Positions 7,504 to 15,418 of a stretch of 37,031 bases of DNA are shown one piece after another. The DNA comes from Phycisphaerales bacterium (GTDB lineage Bacteria; Planctomycetota; Phycisphaerae; Phycisphaerales; UBA1924). The position numbers and the translations under genes are program-made. Within the stretch, counting starts at the first letter, position 1; every line of letters begins with the position of its first letter. The stretch is from assembly GCA_013360675.1 (NCBI GenBank), contig JABWBB010000031.1, forward strand, positions 1 to 37,031. Direction: 5' to 3'. A model generated the notes under the pieces. That model saw only the letters and a program-made list of their open reading frames with translations, had not been told where the DNA came from and searched no databases.

Positions 7504-9177
7504 ATGGCGCGTGCGACCATGAAGGGCAGCTTGAGTGCAACGGGCCTCGTGGGTGCGGCCATTTCCGCGTGGCTCTCCGGGCGGCGGCGGCTCCTCTCGA
7601 ATGAGCGCCACTGGCAGCGCAACAGCGCGGGCATCCAACTGGCCCAACTCCGCAACCTGCTTCGGGCGGGCGTCGCCACGCGCTTTGGCAAGAGCCACGA
7701 CTTTGCGCGCCTGCTCGAGTGTTCCAATGCCGAACTCCTGCCCGCGTATCGCAAGGCCGTCCCCATCGCCGACTGGCTGGTGTACAAGGACCACATCGCC
7801 CAGATGCGTGAGGGGGCCGAGCCCGACGTGCTCTGGCCCGGGCTGGTGCGCGACTTTGCCCAGACCAGCGGCACGACGGCGGGGGACAAGTTCATCCCCG
7901 TCAGCCGCCAGATGCTCCGCTCGAACTTTCTCGCCTCGCTCGACATCTTCGCAAACCTGTCGCGCTTTGGGGTGTCGCTGACGCGGCTGCTCTCGGGGCG
8001 TTCGCTCTTCCTGGGGGGCTCGACCGATCTCTCGACCAACGACAAGGGCATCCGCACGGGCGATCTGTCGGGTATTGTCACGCCTCTGATCCGCTGGCCC
8101 ATGACGACGATCGCGCTGCCCGGGCCCGAGATTGCGCTGATGAGCCACTGGCCCACCAAGATCGACGCGATGGCCAAACGCTGCCTCGACGAGGACGTGC
8201 GGATGATCAGCGGGATGCCCAGTTGGGCCCTGGTCCTCTTCGAGCGCATGCAGCAGATCGCCCGCCAGCAGGGACGCCGCGCCGAGGTGCTCACCGATTT
8301 GTGGCCCAACTTGAACGTGTTCGTGCACGGCGGGGTGCGCTACGCCCCATTTGAGCCGCGCGTGCGGCAGATGTTCTCGGGCAGCCCCGACGGCGCCGAC
8401 ATCCCCGTGCGCCTCGAGCTCTACCCGGCGTCGGAGGGGTTCATCGCGATCCAGGATCGCCAGGGCGAGCCGGGGCTGCGCCTGAACAGCGATCAGTTCA
8501 ACTTCTTTGAGTTTGTGCCGCTGGAGTCGATCGATGATCCGGGCGCGCCCGCCTTTTCATGCGACGAGGTCGAGAAGGGTCAGCGGTACGTGGTGGTCCT
8601 CTCCTCCTGCGCTGGGCTGTGGCGCTACATCCTGGGCGACGTGGTCGAGTTCGACACGATCGCCGACCGGCCCGAGTGGAGCCCGCGCGGCCCCGGCGGG
8701 GGCGACGGCCCGCCACGCCTGCGCATCGTCGGCCGCCATCGCCACTTCATCAACGCCTTTGGCGAGAATCTGATCGTCGAGCACATCGAGAACGCGGTGG
8801 CGACGGCGGCCCGCGAGGCGGGCGTGATCGCGGGCGAGTTCACCGCCGCCCCGGTCTATCCGGGCCAGGGCCGACGCGCGGGGCTGGAACTGGCGATCGA
8901 ACTGGCCCCCTGCGAGCCGGGTGCGATCGAGCGCCTGCGAGACGCCTTCGACGCCGCCCTCAAAGCCCAGAACGTCGATTACACCACCAAGCGCACCGAC
9001 GGGCTGGGCATGGTCGAGCCGACCATCACGCCCCTGCCCCAAGGCGTCTTCCACGCCTGGCTTGCGTCGCGGGGCAAACTCGGCGGACAGCACAAGTGCC
9101 CGCGCTGCGCCAACCATCGCGACATCATCGATGCGGTCAAAGCCGCGGCAAGCGCCGCGAACCCCACCCCCGCCTAG
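7504..9177 (+). CDS. GH3 auxin-responsive promoter family protein (acyl-adenylating amide synthetase)
   Basis: A 557-residue member of the GH3 branch of the ANL adenylating superfamily. In plants GH3 enzymes adenylate a carboxylic acid (such as indole-3-acetate or jasmonate) and transfer it to an amino acid. Visible marks are the P-loop-like DFAQTSGTTAGDKFIPVS, the ATP-binding LYPASEGFIAIQ, the LWRYILGDVVEF motif, RIVGRHRHFINAFGENL, and a C-terminal lobe with LPQGVFHAWLASRGKLGGQ. The length is normal and the C-lobe complete. The acid and amine substrates of bacterial GH3 proteins are mostly unknown. It is tightly coupled to the upstream alpha/beta hydrolase, which could act on the same compound class. 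Confidence 0.88.
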   Translation: MARATMKGSLSATGLVGAAISAWLSGRRRLLSNERHWQRNSAGIQLAQLRNLLRAGVATRFGKSHDFARLLECSNAELLPAYRKAVPIADWLVYKDHIAQMREGAEPDVLWPGLVRDFAQTSGTTAGDKFIPVSRQMLRSNFLASLDIFANLSRFGVSLTRLLSGRSLFLGGSTDLSTNDKGIRTGDLSGIVTPLIRWPMTTIALPGPEIALMSHWPTKIDAMAKRCLDEDVRMISGMPSWALVLFERMQQIARQQGRRAEVLTDLWPNLNVFVHGGVRYAPFEPRVRQMFSGSPDGADIPVRLELYPASEGFIAIQDRQGEPGLRLNSDQFNFFEFVPLESIDDPGAPAFSCDEVEKGQRYVVVLSSCAGLWRYILGDVVEFDTIADRPEWSPRGPGGGDGPPRLRIVGRHRHFINAFGENLIVEHIENAVATAAREAGVIAGEFTAAPVYPGQGRRAGLELAIELAPCEPGAIERLRDAFDAALKAQNVDYTTKRTDGLGMVEPTITPLPQGVFHAWLASRGKLGGQHKCPRCANHRDIIDAVKAAASAANPTPA

Positions 9178-9195
9178 CCGCCACGGAGTCCATCC

Positions 9196-9744
9196 ATGCC
9201 CACCCATGACCCTGGAGCGAGCCCGCCGCTGGCGGCGCTGGCCCGGGCGGCGGCGTCGCTGCTCGATCAGAGCGCGACGGTCATCGAATCACTCGACACG
9301 CGTGATCTCACCCAGGAGTCACGCGTTCTCTCGGGCGGCACGATCGGCAGCCACCTGCGCCACCTGCTCGATCATTTCAACGCCATCCTGCACGCCCGGG
9401 CCAACGGCGGCGAGGTGGACTATGACCACCGCGAGCGCGGGCTTGCGATGGAGCGTGACCCCATCGTGGCGCTGCGTGAGATCCGCCGCGTGCGTGATGC
9501 GATCGCGGATTGTGCCGCAGGCGTTGGGGATCAGTCGCTGCGCATCCGCGTGATGCTCGACGCCAATGGGCACGAGGCCGCGCTCGCCTCGACGCTCTGC
9601 CGCGAAATCGCCTTTGCGACGCATCACGGCGTGCACCACCTGGCGATGATCCGCGCCATCGCGATCGAGCACGGGCGCACGATTGATATCCACATCGGGC
9701 GAGCCCCTTCGACTCTTCGACACGAGCGAGCCACACCCCGGTAG
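9196..9744 (+). CDS. DinB-fold four-helix-bundle protein
   Basis: A 182-residue protein of the DinB/YfiT-like family, a four-helix bundle that usually binds a divalent metal with three histidines. Candidate ligands are in SHLRHLLDHF (His53, His56, His60) and THHGVHHLAMI (His143, His144, His147, His148), the two places expected for the family. Members include thiol-dependent transferases (bacillithiol or mycothiol S-transferases) and damage-inducible proteins; the present substrate cannot be told. GGAG precedes ATG 9196. It lies between the GH3 and NRDE genes with short gaps and is probably in the same operon. Confidence 0.82.
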   Translation: MPTHDPGASPPLAALARAAASLLDQSATVIESLDTRDLTQESRVLSGGTIGSHLRHLLDHFNAILHARANGGEVDYDHRERGLAMERDPIVALREIRRVRDAIADCAAGVGDQSLRIRVMLDANGHEAALASTLCREIAFATHHGVHHLAMIRAIAIEHGRTIDIHIGRAPSTLRHERATPR

Positions 9745-9749
9745 GCCCC

Positions 9750-10472
9750 ATGTGCACGGTCTCGGTCATCCGCGTCGGTCCCACGTCGATGCGACTGGTG
9801 AGCAATCGCGATGAGGCGCTGACGCGCCCGCCCGCGCTCGCGCCGGAATGGCGCACGCGTGATGATCGCCGCGCCCTCTGGCCCACCGATTCCGCGGGGG
9901 GCGGTACGTGGATCGCTGTCAATGATCGCGGTTTGGCGCTGGCAATCCTGAATCTGAACCTCGAGCCGGCGCCCGTGCTGCCGGCGGGCCTAGCCTCGCG
10001 CGGCGGGATCATTCCCGCTCTCGCGCACGCGGCCACATGGCACGACGCGGTCGATCAGGCGAACGATCTCGATCTCGGCGTCTATGCGCCGTTTCGCCTG
10101 CTGGTGACCCAGGCCCGCGCCGATGTCATCGTGGGGTCGACTCTCCGCTGGGATCGGTCGCGACTCAAGGACGAGCCGTTCGAAACGACCCGCCTGTGCC
10201 TGGTCAGTTCGGGCCTGGGTGATTCCCTCGTCGCGCCGCGGCTGGGGCTGTTCGATGAACTGATCCCTCCCGGTGCCGAATCGCCCGCCGCCCAGGATGC
10301 CTTCCACGCGCACGCCTGGCCCGGGCGTGGCCCGATCAGCGTGATGATGTCGCGCGAGGGGGCCAGGACGCACTCGGTGACCAGCGTGCAGGTCGACGCC
10401 GCCGGCGCGAGCCCGCGAGTGGCGATGGATCATCGGCTCGTCGCTTGGGCGCGTGATCCGGCACGCCCCTAG
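9750..10472 (+). CDS. NRDE (TANGO2-like) family protein
   Basis: A 240-residue protein of the NRDE/TANGO2 family. It begins MCTVSVI, with the conserved Cys2, and carries the naming motif SNRDE (Asn19-Glu22), followed by WPTDSAGGGTWIAVNDRGLALAILN, a strongly conserved family block. Cys2 after Met removal and the fold suggest similarity to N-terminal-nucleophile hydrolases, but biochemical roles are still debated; TANGO2 has been linked to haem or lipid handling in eukaryotes. The C-terminal part is shorter and more variable than the N-terminal half. It starts 5 bases after the DinB-fold gene. Confidence 0.87.
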   Translation: MCTVSVIRVGPTSMRLVSNRDEALTRPPALAPEWRTRDDRRALWPTDSAGGGTWIAVNDRGLALAILNLNLEPAPVLPAGLASRGGIIPALAHAATWHDAVDQANDLDLGVYAPFRLLVTQARADVIVGSTLRWDRSRLKDEPFETTRLCLVSSGLGDSLVAPRLGLFDELIPPGAESPAAQDAFHAHAWPGRGPISVMMSREGARTHSVTSVQVDAAGASPRVAMDHRLVAWARDPARP

Positions 10473-10513
10473 CACACCACCAGCACGCCCCGCACGCGCT
10501 ACCCCACACGCGG

Positions 10514-10519
10514 TACCCT
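10514..10519 (+). promoter_or_regulatory. -10-like TAnnnT before wzm
   Basis: TACCCT ends 7 bases before ATG 10527, with no Shine-Dalgarno. It would start the glycan-export operon. Confidence 0.5.
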
Positions 10520-10526
10520 TGTCCCC

Positions 10527-11387
10527 ATGTCGATCGGTGTGGTCCATACGCCCAAGTCCGAGCCCTGGCTCGCCCTGCTCAACCCGCTCGCGCTGGCGCT
10601 GGGGCTGTGGCGCCGGCGCGATCTCATCGCCCAGTTCGCCTGGCGCTACTTCGTGGCCCGCCATCGCGGGACGTACCTGGGCGTGCTCTGGGCCGCGGCG
10701 TTCCCGCTGGCCATGCTCACGGTCTATACCTTTGTGTTCAACTACATCTTCGTCGCGCGCGTCGGCGCGAACCAGGGCGAGACGCAGAGCCAGTACGCCG
10801 TCATGCTCTTCTGCGGCATCGTCGTCTTTGGCATCTTCGCCGAGAGCGTCACCCGCGCCAGCCACCTCATCGTCGAGAACCCCAACTACGTCAAGCGCGT
10901 GGTCTTCCCCGTCGAGGTGCTCCCCGTCGCCTCGCTCGCGGCGGGGCTGCTCACCAGCCTCTTTGGCCTTGCCCTCACGCTCGCGGGCGTGCTGATCTTC
11001 TATCACGCGGCCCACGCGACCCTGCTCTATCTGCCCATTGTGCTGCTGCCACTCTGTGCGCTCGCGATGGGGTTGTCGTGGTTCCTGGCGGCACTGACGG
11101 TCTTTGTGCGCGACGCGTCTCATGCCGCCTCGATCCTCATCGGCCAGGCACTGTTTTTCGCCACCCCCATCTTCTATCGCATCGAGAACCTGCCCGAGCA
11201 GTGGCGTGGCGTGGCGATGCTCAACCCGCTGGCGGTCGTCGTCGATTCGGCCCGGCGCGTGATGGTGCTGGGCGAGCAACCCCGCTGGGGACAACTCCTC
11301 GCGGCGGGCGCAATCTCGCTCGTCGTCATGCAACTGGGCTATGCCTTCTTCCTGCGCGCACGCCGGGGGTTCGCCGATGTCCTCTGA
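10527..11387 (+). CDS. wzm: ABC-2 type polysaccharide/O-antigen export permease (Wzm-like)
   Basis: A 286-residue integral membrane permease of the ABC-2 polysaccharide export family. It shows the cytoplasmic gate helix and family start (RRDLIAQFAWRYFVARHRGTY LGVLW split by the membrane entry), six hydrophobic segments, and the conserved VVFPVEVLPV motif in the middle. The next gene is its Wzt-type ATPase and overlaps it by 11 bases. Together they should flip an undecaprenyl-linked glycan across the inner membrane. ATG 10527 lies 7 bases after TACCCT with no Shine-Dalgarno, a leaderless-type arrangement, so this may be the first gene of the glycan module. Confidence 0.93.
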   Translation: MSIGVVHTPKSEPWLALLNPLALALGLWRRRDLIAQFAWRYFVARHRGTYLGVLWAAAFPLAMLTVYTFVFNYIFVARVGANQGETQSQYAVMLFCGIVVFGIFAESVTRASHLIVENPNYVKRVVFPVEVLPVASLAAGLLTSLFGLALTLAGVLIFYHAAHATLLYLPIVLLPLCALAMGLSWFLAALTVFVRDASHAASILIGQALFFATPIFYRIENLPEQWRGVAMLNPLAVVVDSARRVMVLGEQPRWGQLLAAGAISLVVMQLGYAFFLRARRGFADVL

Positions 11388-12690
11388 CCCCCACGCCGCG
11401 CCCGCGAACGACGCCGTGGTTTTGCGCGTCGAACAGGTCTCGAAGCAGTACCGCATCTATCGGCGGCCGCGTGATCGGTTGCTCCAGGCCCTGACCCCCT
11501 GGCGGGCGCGCTGGACGGGCTTCTGGGCCCTGCGCGATGTCTCGATCGAGGTGAAGCGCGGGCAGGCGTGGGGCATCCTCGGGCGCAACGGCGCGGGCAA
11601 GAGCACGCTGCTGCAACTCATCGCCGGCACGGTCGCGCCCACGCAGGGGCGTGTCGAGGTGCGCGGGCGCGTCGCCGCGATGCTCGAACTGGGCAGCGGC
11701 TTCAACCCCGAGTTCACGGGGCGCGAGAATGTCTTCCTCGCGGGGGCCATCCTGGGCATCGCCCGTCGCGAGATGGAGCGCCGCTTCGACGAGATCGCCG
11801 CCTTTGCCGATATTGGCGCGTTCCTCGAACAGCCGCTCAAGACCTATTCCAGCGGCATGGCCGCACGCCTCGCCTTCGCCGTCGCCTTCAGCGTCGAGCC
11901 CGACATCCTGATCGTCGACGAGGTTCTGGCGGTGGGGGATGCGGCGTTCCAGCACCGCTGCCTGGCCCGCCTGCGCCGCCTGCGCGACAACGGGCTCACG
12001 CTCCTCTTCGTCAGCCACAACGCCGACGCCGTCCGCAGCACCTGCACCCACGGGCTGGTGCTGGCCGACGGGTTGCCGGTCTGCGTCGACAGCGCCGAAC
12101 GCGCGGTCGATCACTACCTCCGCCTTGTGCGCGAGCACGTGAACCAGGAGGCCATCGCCCGCGATGCCTCCCTCGCGGCGGGGGGCGTCGCCCCGCACCC
12201 CGAGCGCGGCTCGCTGGCCTATGGCACGGGCCAGGCCCGCATCGAGATCGTCCGCGTGCTCGACGAGCAAGACCGCCCCTGCGCCCTCTTCGACGTGGGC
12301 CAGCGGGTCACGGTCGAGGTGGCGCTCAAGGCGGCGGCGGATGTGCGCGACCTCTCGGTCAGTTTCTTCGTGCGCGACGCCACGGGCGTCGATCTTCTAG
12401 GCACCACCACCTTCGATGAACGCGTCGAACTGCCCGCCCTGCGCGCGGGCGAGGTTCTGCGCGTCCGCTTCTCGTTCGAGAACCGCCTGCACCACGGGAG
12501 TTTTGGCATCGGCGTGGCGGTGACGCGCGTCACGCTGCGCGATTACAGCGACGTGGTGCTGCTCGAGCAGGTCGATGCCGCCGCGGCTTTCAATACCTCG
12601 TACAACCCGCAGCGCCCCGTGCACTACAAGGTGCACGAGCCGGTGGGGATCGTGATCGACCGCGCCGACCCCCACGCGGAGCCGGGCTGA
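11377..12690 (+). CDS. wzt: polysaccharide ABC transporter ATP-binding protein with Wzt C-terminal domain
   Basis: A 437-residue two-domain ATPase. The nucleotide-binding domain (about residues 14-260) has Walker A GRNGAGKST at 69-77, the LELGSGFNPEFTGRENV block typical of Wzt/TagH ATPases, the degenerate signature TYSSGMAARLAFA, and Walker B ILIVDEVLAVGD. The C-terminal domain (about 280-420) is a beta-sandwich of the Wzt_C type (VEVALKAAADVRDLSVSFFVRD onward), which in O9a/O12-type systems recognises the chemically capped end of the glycan. The adjacent methyltransferase could supply such a cap. ATG 11377 overlaps the permease gene. Confidence 0.93.
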   Translation: MSSDPHAAPANDAVVLRVEQVSKQYRIYRRPRDRLLQALTPWRARWTGFWALRDVSIEVKRGQAWGILGRNGAGKSTLLQLIAGTVAPTQGRVEVRGRVAAMLELGSGFNPEFTGRENVFLAGAILGIARREMERRFDEIAAFADIGAFLEQPLKTYSSGMAARLAFAVAFSVEPDILIVDEVLAVGDAAFQHRCLARLRRLRDNGLTLLFVSHNADAVRSTCTHGLVLADGLPVCVDSAERAVDHYLRLVREHVNQEAIARDASLAAGGVAPHPERGSLAYGTGQARIEIVRVLDEQDRPCALFDVGQRVTVEVALKAAADVRDLSVSFFVRDATGVDLLGTTTFDERVELPALRAGEVLRVRFSFENRLHHGSFGIGVAVTRVTLRDYSDVVLLEQVDAAAAFNTSYNPQRPVHYKVHEPVGIVIDRADPHAEPG

Positions 12691-12694
12691 ACCC

Positions 12695-13408
12695 ATGGGC
12701 ACGAGCAACTGGCAGCACATCCCCTTTGTCGTCGATGCCCTGATGCGGATCGAGCCCACGCGCGTGCTCGACGTGGGCGTGGGCTTTGGGCGATGGGGCA
12801 TCCTCGCGCGCGAGTTTGGTGATGTCTGGCCCGGGCGCGTCCACCGCAAGGACTGGACGATGCGCGTCGAGGGGATCGAGGCCTTCGCCCCCAATGTCGC
12901 CGACTATCACCTCGCCTTTTATGACCAGATCCACCAGGGCGACGCGATCGACATCCTCCCCACGCTGACGCAGCCCTTCGACCTTGTGATGTTCGGCGAC
13001 GTGCTCGAACATTTCGAACGACCCGCCGCCGACACGCTCCTCGATCTCGCCGTCGAACGCCACGCCTATGTCATCGTCAATGTCCCCCTCGGCCCCGAGC
13101 ACCCGCAGGGCGAGGCCTACGGCAATCCGTACGAGGCCCATCGCTCGGCGTGGGAACTCGCCGACTTCCAGCGTCGACCCCTCGTCCGCCACGCCCTCTT
13201 CCGTGACTACATCCACCGCCCCTATGGCTCGTTCATCCTGTCGCGCGACGACCCGCGCGGCGTGCGCCATGCGACATTTTCAGAATCCGATCACGGCATG
13301 CCGCTCCACCGCAAGGTCGCCATCGCCGACGAATTAGGCGGGCGCACGCTCCTGCGACTGGTCTGGAAGAAAGCCCTGCGACGTCTGCGCGGCGGGGCCA
13401 CGCCCTAG
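12695..13408 (+). CDS. SAM-dependent methyltransferase in the glycan-export module
   Basis: A 237-residue class I methyltransferase. The SAM loop is RVLDVGVGFGRWGIL, with the strand 2 acid in VEGIEAF and the motif FDLVMFGDVLEHFERP after strand 4, a common form in sugar and glycan methyltransferases. Start follows the wzt stop by 4 bases, so the genes are coupled. Because Wzt C-terminal domains often read a terminal methyl or phospho-methyl cap, a chain-terminating role is a reasonable inference. The last about 25 residues (ELGGRTLLRL...ALRRLRGG) form a basic amphipathic tail also found at the end of the following glycosyltransferase. Confidence 0.85.
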   Translation: MGTSNWQHIPFVVDALMRIEPTRVLDVGVGFGRWGILAREFGDVWPGRVHRKDWTMRVEGIEAFAPNVADYHLAFYDQIHQGDAIDILPTLTQPFDLVMFGDVLEHFERPAADTLLDLAVERHAYVIVNVPLGPEHPQGEAYGNPYEAHRSAWELADFQRRPLVRHALFRDYIHRPYGSFILSRDDPRGVRHATFSESDHGMPLHRKVAIADELGGRTLLRLVWKKALRRLRGGATP

Positions 13409-13421
13409 CACGGGCCTTCGA

Positions 13422-13427
13422 TACCAT
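13422..13427 (+). promoter_or_regulatory. -10-like TAnnnT before glycosyltransferase gene
   Basis: TACCAT ends 8 bases before the GTG start at 13436. Confidence 0.45.
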
Positions 13428-13435
13428 CCACCCGC

Positions 13436-15397
13436 GTGCCCACCACCTGCTTTGTCACCTACGAGTTCCACCCGGCGACCCCCGGCGGGTGCGGCGTCTT
13501 CGTGCGCCACGCGACCGACGACCTGCTGCGCCAGGGGCACGAGGTCGTGCTGCTGATCGATTGCGAGCCCGAGCCCTTCGCCGCGATCCAGCACGACATC
13601 AGCGCACGCACCGGCATCACGGGCAAGTGCCACGTGTATCGTGTGCGCGATCTGATCAGGAAGCACCCCGCCGCCGACTCGCCGGGGTTCTCGCGGTTCG
13701 AGCAAGATTCGATCCGCTTTGGCGCGGCACTCGAGCAGGTCCTGCCCAACCACGCGATCGACCTGATCGAGTTCTTCGACTTCTGCGGCCCGGCGTGGGC
13801 CTGGCTCAACAGGCGCCATGGAACACCCCACGCCAAGATCCCCGTCGCGGTGCGTCTGCACGGCCCGCTCTACCGCATCGACGCCGACGCGGGCTTTACC
13901 ACGCCCGATCGCGATCGCTTTATCGCCTACGCCCTCGAACGCTGGTCGCTCAACGCCGCGGACTATGTGCTCGCCCCCAGCGTCGCCTATGCCACCCACG
14001 CCGGGGTGAACAGCCGCATCGTCGTCTCACCGCCGCCCGTGGCGCCCCTGCCCGCGCCTCGGCGTACGCCCGAGCGGCGCGACACACTGCTCTTTATCGG
14101 GGGCATTACAATCGCCAAGGGCGCCGATCTCTTCGTCGAGGCCTGCATCCAGGCCTTGGCCGACGCGCCGCCGCACATCAAGGCGACGTTGATCGGGCAG
14201 GATTCGGGCGATCTGGGCGGCATGATCTCGGCGCTGGCCGCCCGCATCCCGCCATCGCTTCATGATCGCATCAAATTCGCCGGGCGGCTCGACCGCCAAG
14301 GCATCGCCGAAGCCCTCGCGGGGGCGATCGCGGCGGTCTTCCCCTCGCGCAGCGAATCATTCTGCTACGCCCTGCACGAGGCCTACGGCGCGGGCACGCC
14401 CGTCGTGATCACGCCCCTGCCCGCGTATGAGGGCGTCTTCGAGCACGAGCGCAATGCCCTCGTTGCTCAGGCTACGCCCGAGGCGCTGGCGGGCGCGATG
14501 AATCGCCTGATCCACGAGCCGGGCCTGCGCGAGCGCCTGTCTCGCCCCCACGCGGTTGCGTCTGATCGGGTCGGCCCCTGGTATCTGTCGCGTCACGCCT
14601 CACGACTCACGCCGCCCGTGAAAACACAGCACGCCATTACGTTGCTCGTGCTCAACGTGCCGCACAGGGCCACGATCCAGCACCTTGAGGCGCCGGCGAG
14701 CGCCGACATCCGCATGGTCTGTCTTCACCCGCAAGACACGGGCGGCACGCGGCTCTTCGGCAGAAACTGGACCGCGCGGGACGTGCAGGGGCGGGTGATC
14801 CCAGACGATCAACTCGTCAGCACCGAGATGCTCGCCCTCATGCATGCGTTCGATATTCCGCACCAGTCGTGGCTGAAGGATCTCTACTTCGCGCTGCTTT
14901 CGGATCCTGTTGCCACCTATGCGTGCCCCTGGTTCTGGCGTGATGAGCGGATCCAGTCCGGGGCTCTTGGGCTCTGCCCCGAGTTGTGGCCCTTTGAGAA
15001 TCCCGGGCGTCTCCCCCCTGTGCTCGTGCGAACGATATCCGGGCGTCCCCTCGCGCAGATCTTCCCCGATGCCACGGGCATGCTGGGCACGCTCGTGCCG
15101 CTCTGGGAAGCAGCCGCGAAGGGGCATGGGGTCACGATCGCGAAGTCGCTCTTCGACCCGAATCACGCCGCGTTCTCGACAACGCCCGAATCGCTGTCCG
15201 CGCTGCTGCTTTCGCACGGTTCGATCCTGCCGCGTGGCCTGTCGCTGCCCTGGCTCACGCTGCCGATCACGCAGCAGCATGATCACGCCGCCCGGGTGCA
15301 CGCCGCCGAGCAGCTGGGCGGGCGCACGCTCATGCGCCTGGCCATGGCCAAGTTCATCAGGCGGCTCTCGGGCCGGCGCGACCAAGATCAGCCATAG
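13436..15397 (+). CDS. GT4-family glycosyltransferase with an extra C-terminal domain
   Basis: A 653-residue protein starting at GTG 13436. Residues 1 to about 395 are a GT-B fold glycosyltransferase of family 4: N-lobe start CFVTYEFHPATPGGCGVFV, then the C-lobe entry TLLFIGGITIAKGADLFVEA and the donor-binding E-x7-E region AVFPSRSESFCYALHEAYGAG. The remaining about 260 residues (from LTPPVKTQHAITLLVL) match no family I recognise; Cys/Trp-rich stretches such as YACPWFWRDERIQSG suggest a folded domain. The protein ends in an EQLGGRTLMRLAMAKFIRRL tail resembling that of the preceding methyltransferase. It is the last gene of the glycan module, convergent with metG. TACCAT lies 8 bases before the start. 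Confidence 0.87.
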   Translation: MPTTCFVTYEFHPATPGGCGVFVRHATDDLLRQGHEVVLLIDCEPEPFAAIQHDISARTGITGKCHVYRVRDLIRKHPAADSPGFSRFEQDSIRFGAALEQVLPNHAIDLIEFFDFCGPAWAWLNRRHGTPHAKIPVAVRLHGPLYRIDADAGFTTPDRDRFIAYALERWSLNAADYVLAPSVAYATHAGVNSRIVVSPPPVAPLPAPRRTPERRDTLLFIGGITIAKGADLFVEACIQALADAPPHIKATLIGQDSGDLGGMISALAARIPPSLHDRIKFAGRLDRQGIAEALAGAIAAVFPSRSESFCYALHEAYGAGTPVVITPLPAYEGVFEHERNALVAQATPEALAGAMNRLIHEPGLRERLSRPHAVASDRVGPWYLSRHASRLTPPVKTQHAITLLVLNVPHRATIQHLEAPASADIRMVCLHPQDTGGTRLFGRNWTARDVQGRVIPDDQLVSTEMLALMHAFDIPHQSWLKDLYFALLSDPVATYACPWFWRDERIQSGALGLCPELWPFENPGRLPPVLVRTISGRPLAQIFPDATGMLGTLVPLWEAAAKGHGVTIAKSLFDPNHAAFSTTPESLSALLLSHGSILPRGLSLPWLTLPITQQHDHAARVHAAEQLGGRTLMRLAMAKFIRRLSGRRDQDQP

Positions 15398-15418
15398 CCA
15401 CCACGACCTGCGCGACGC

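Noticed and set aside
9990..11456. 488-residue minus-strand ORF antisense to the NRDE and wzm genes
   Set aside because: Low-complexity His/Arg/Glu composition and no motif; the plus strand carries two recognisable genes. A typical GC-rich shadow.
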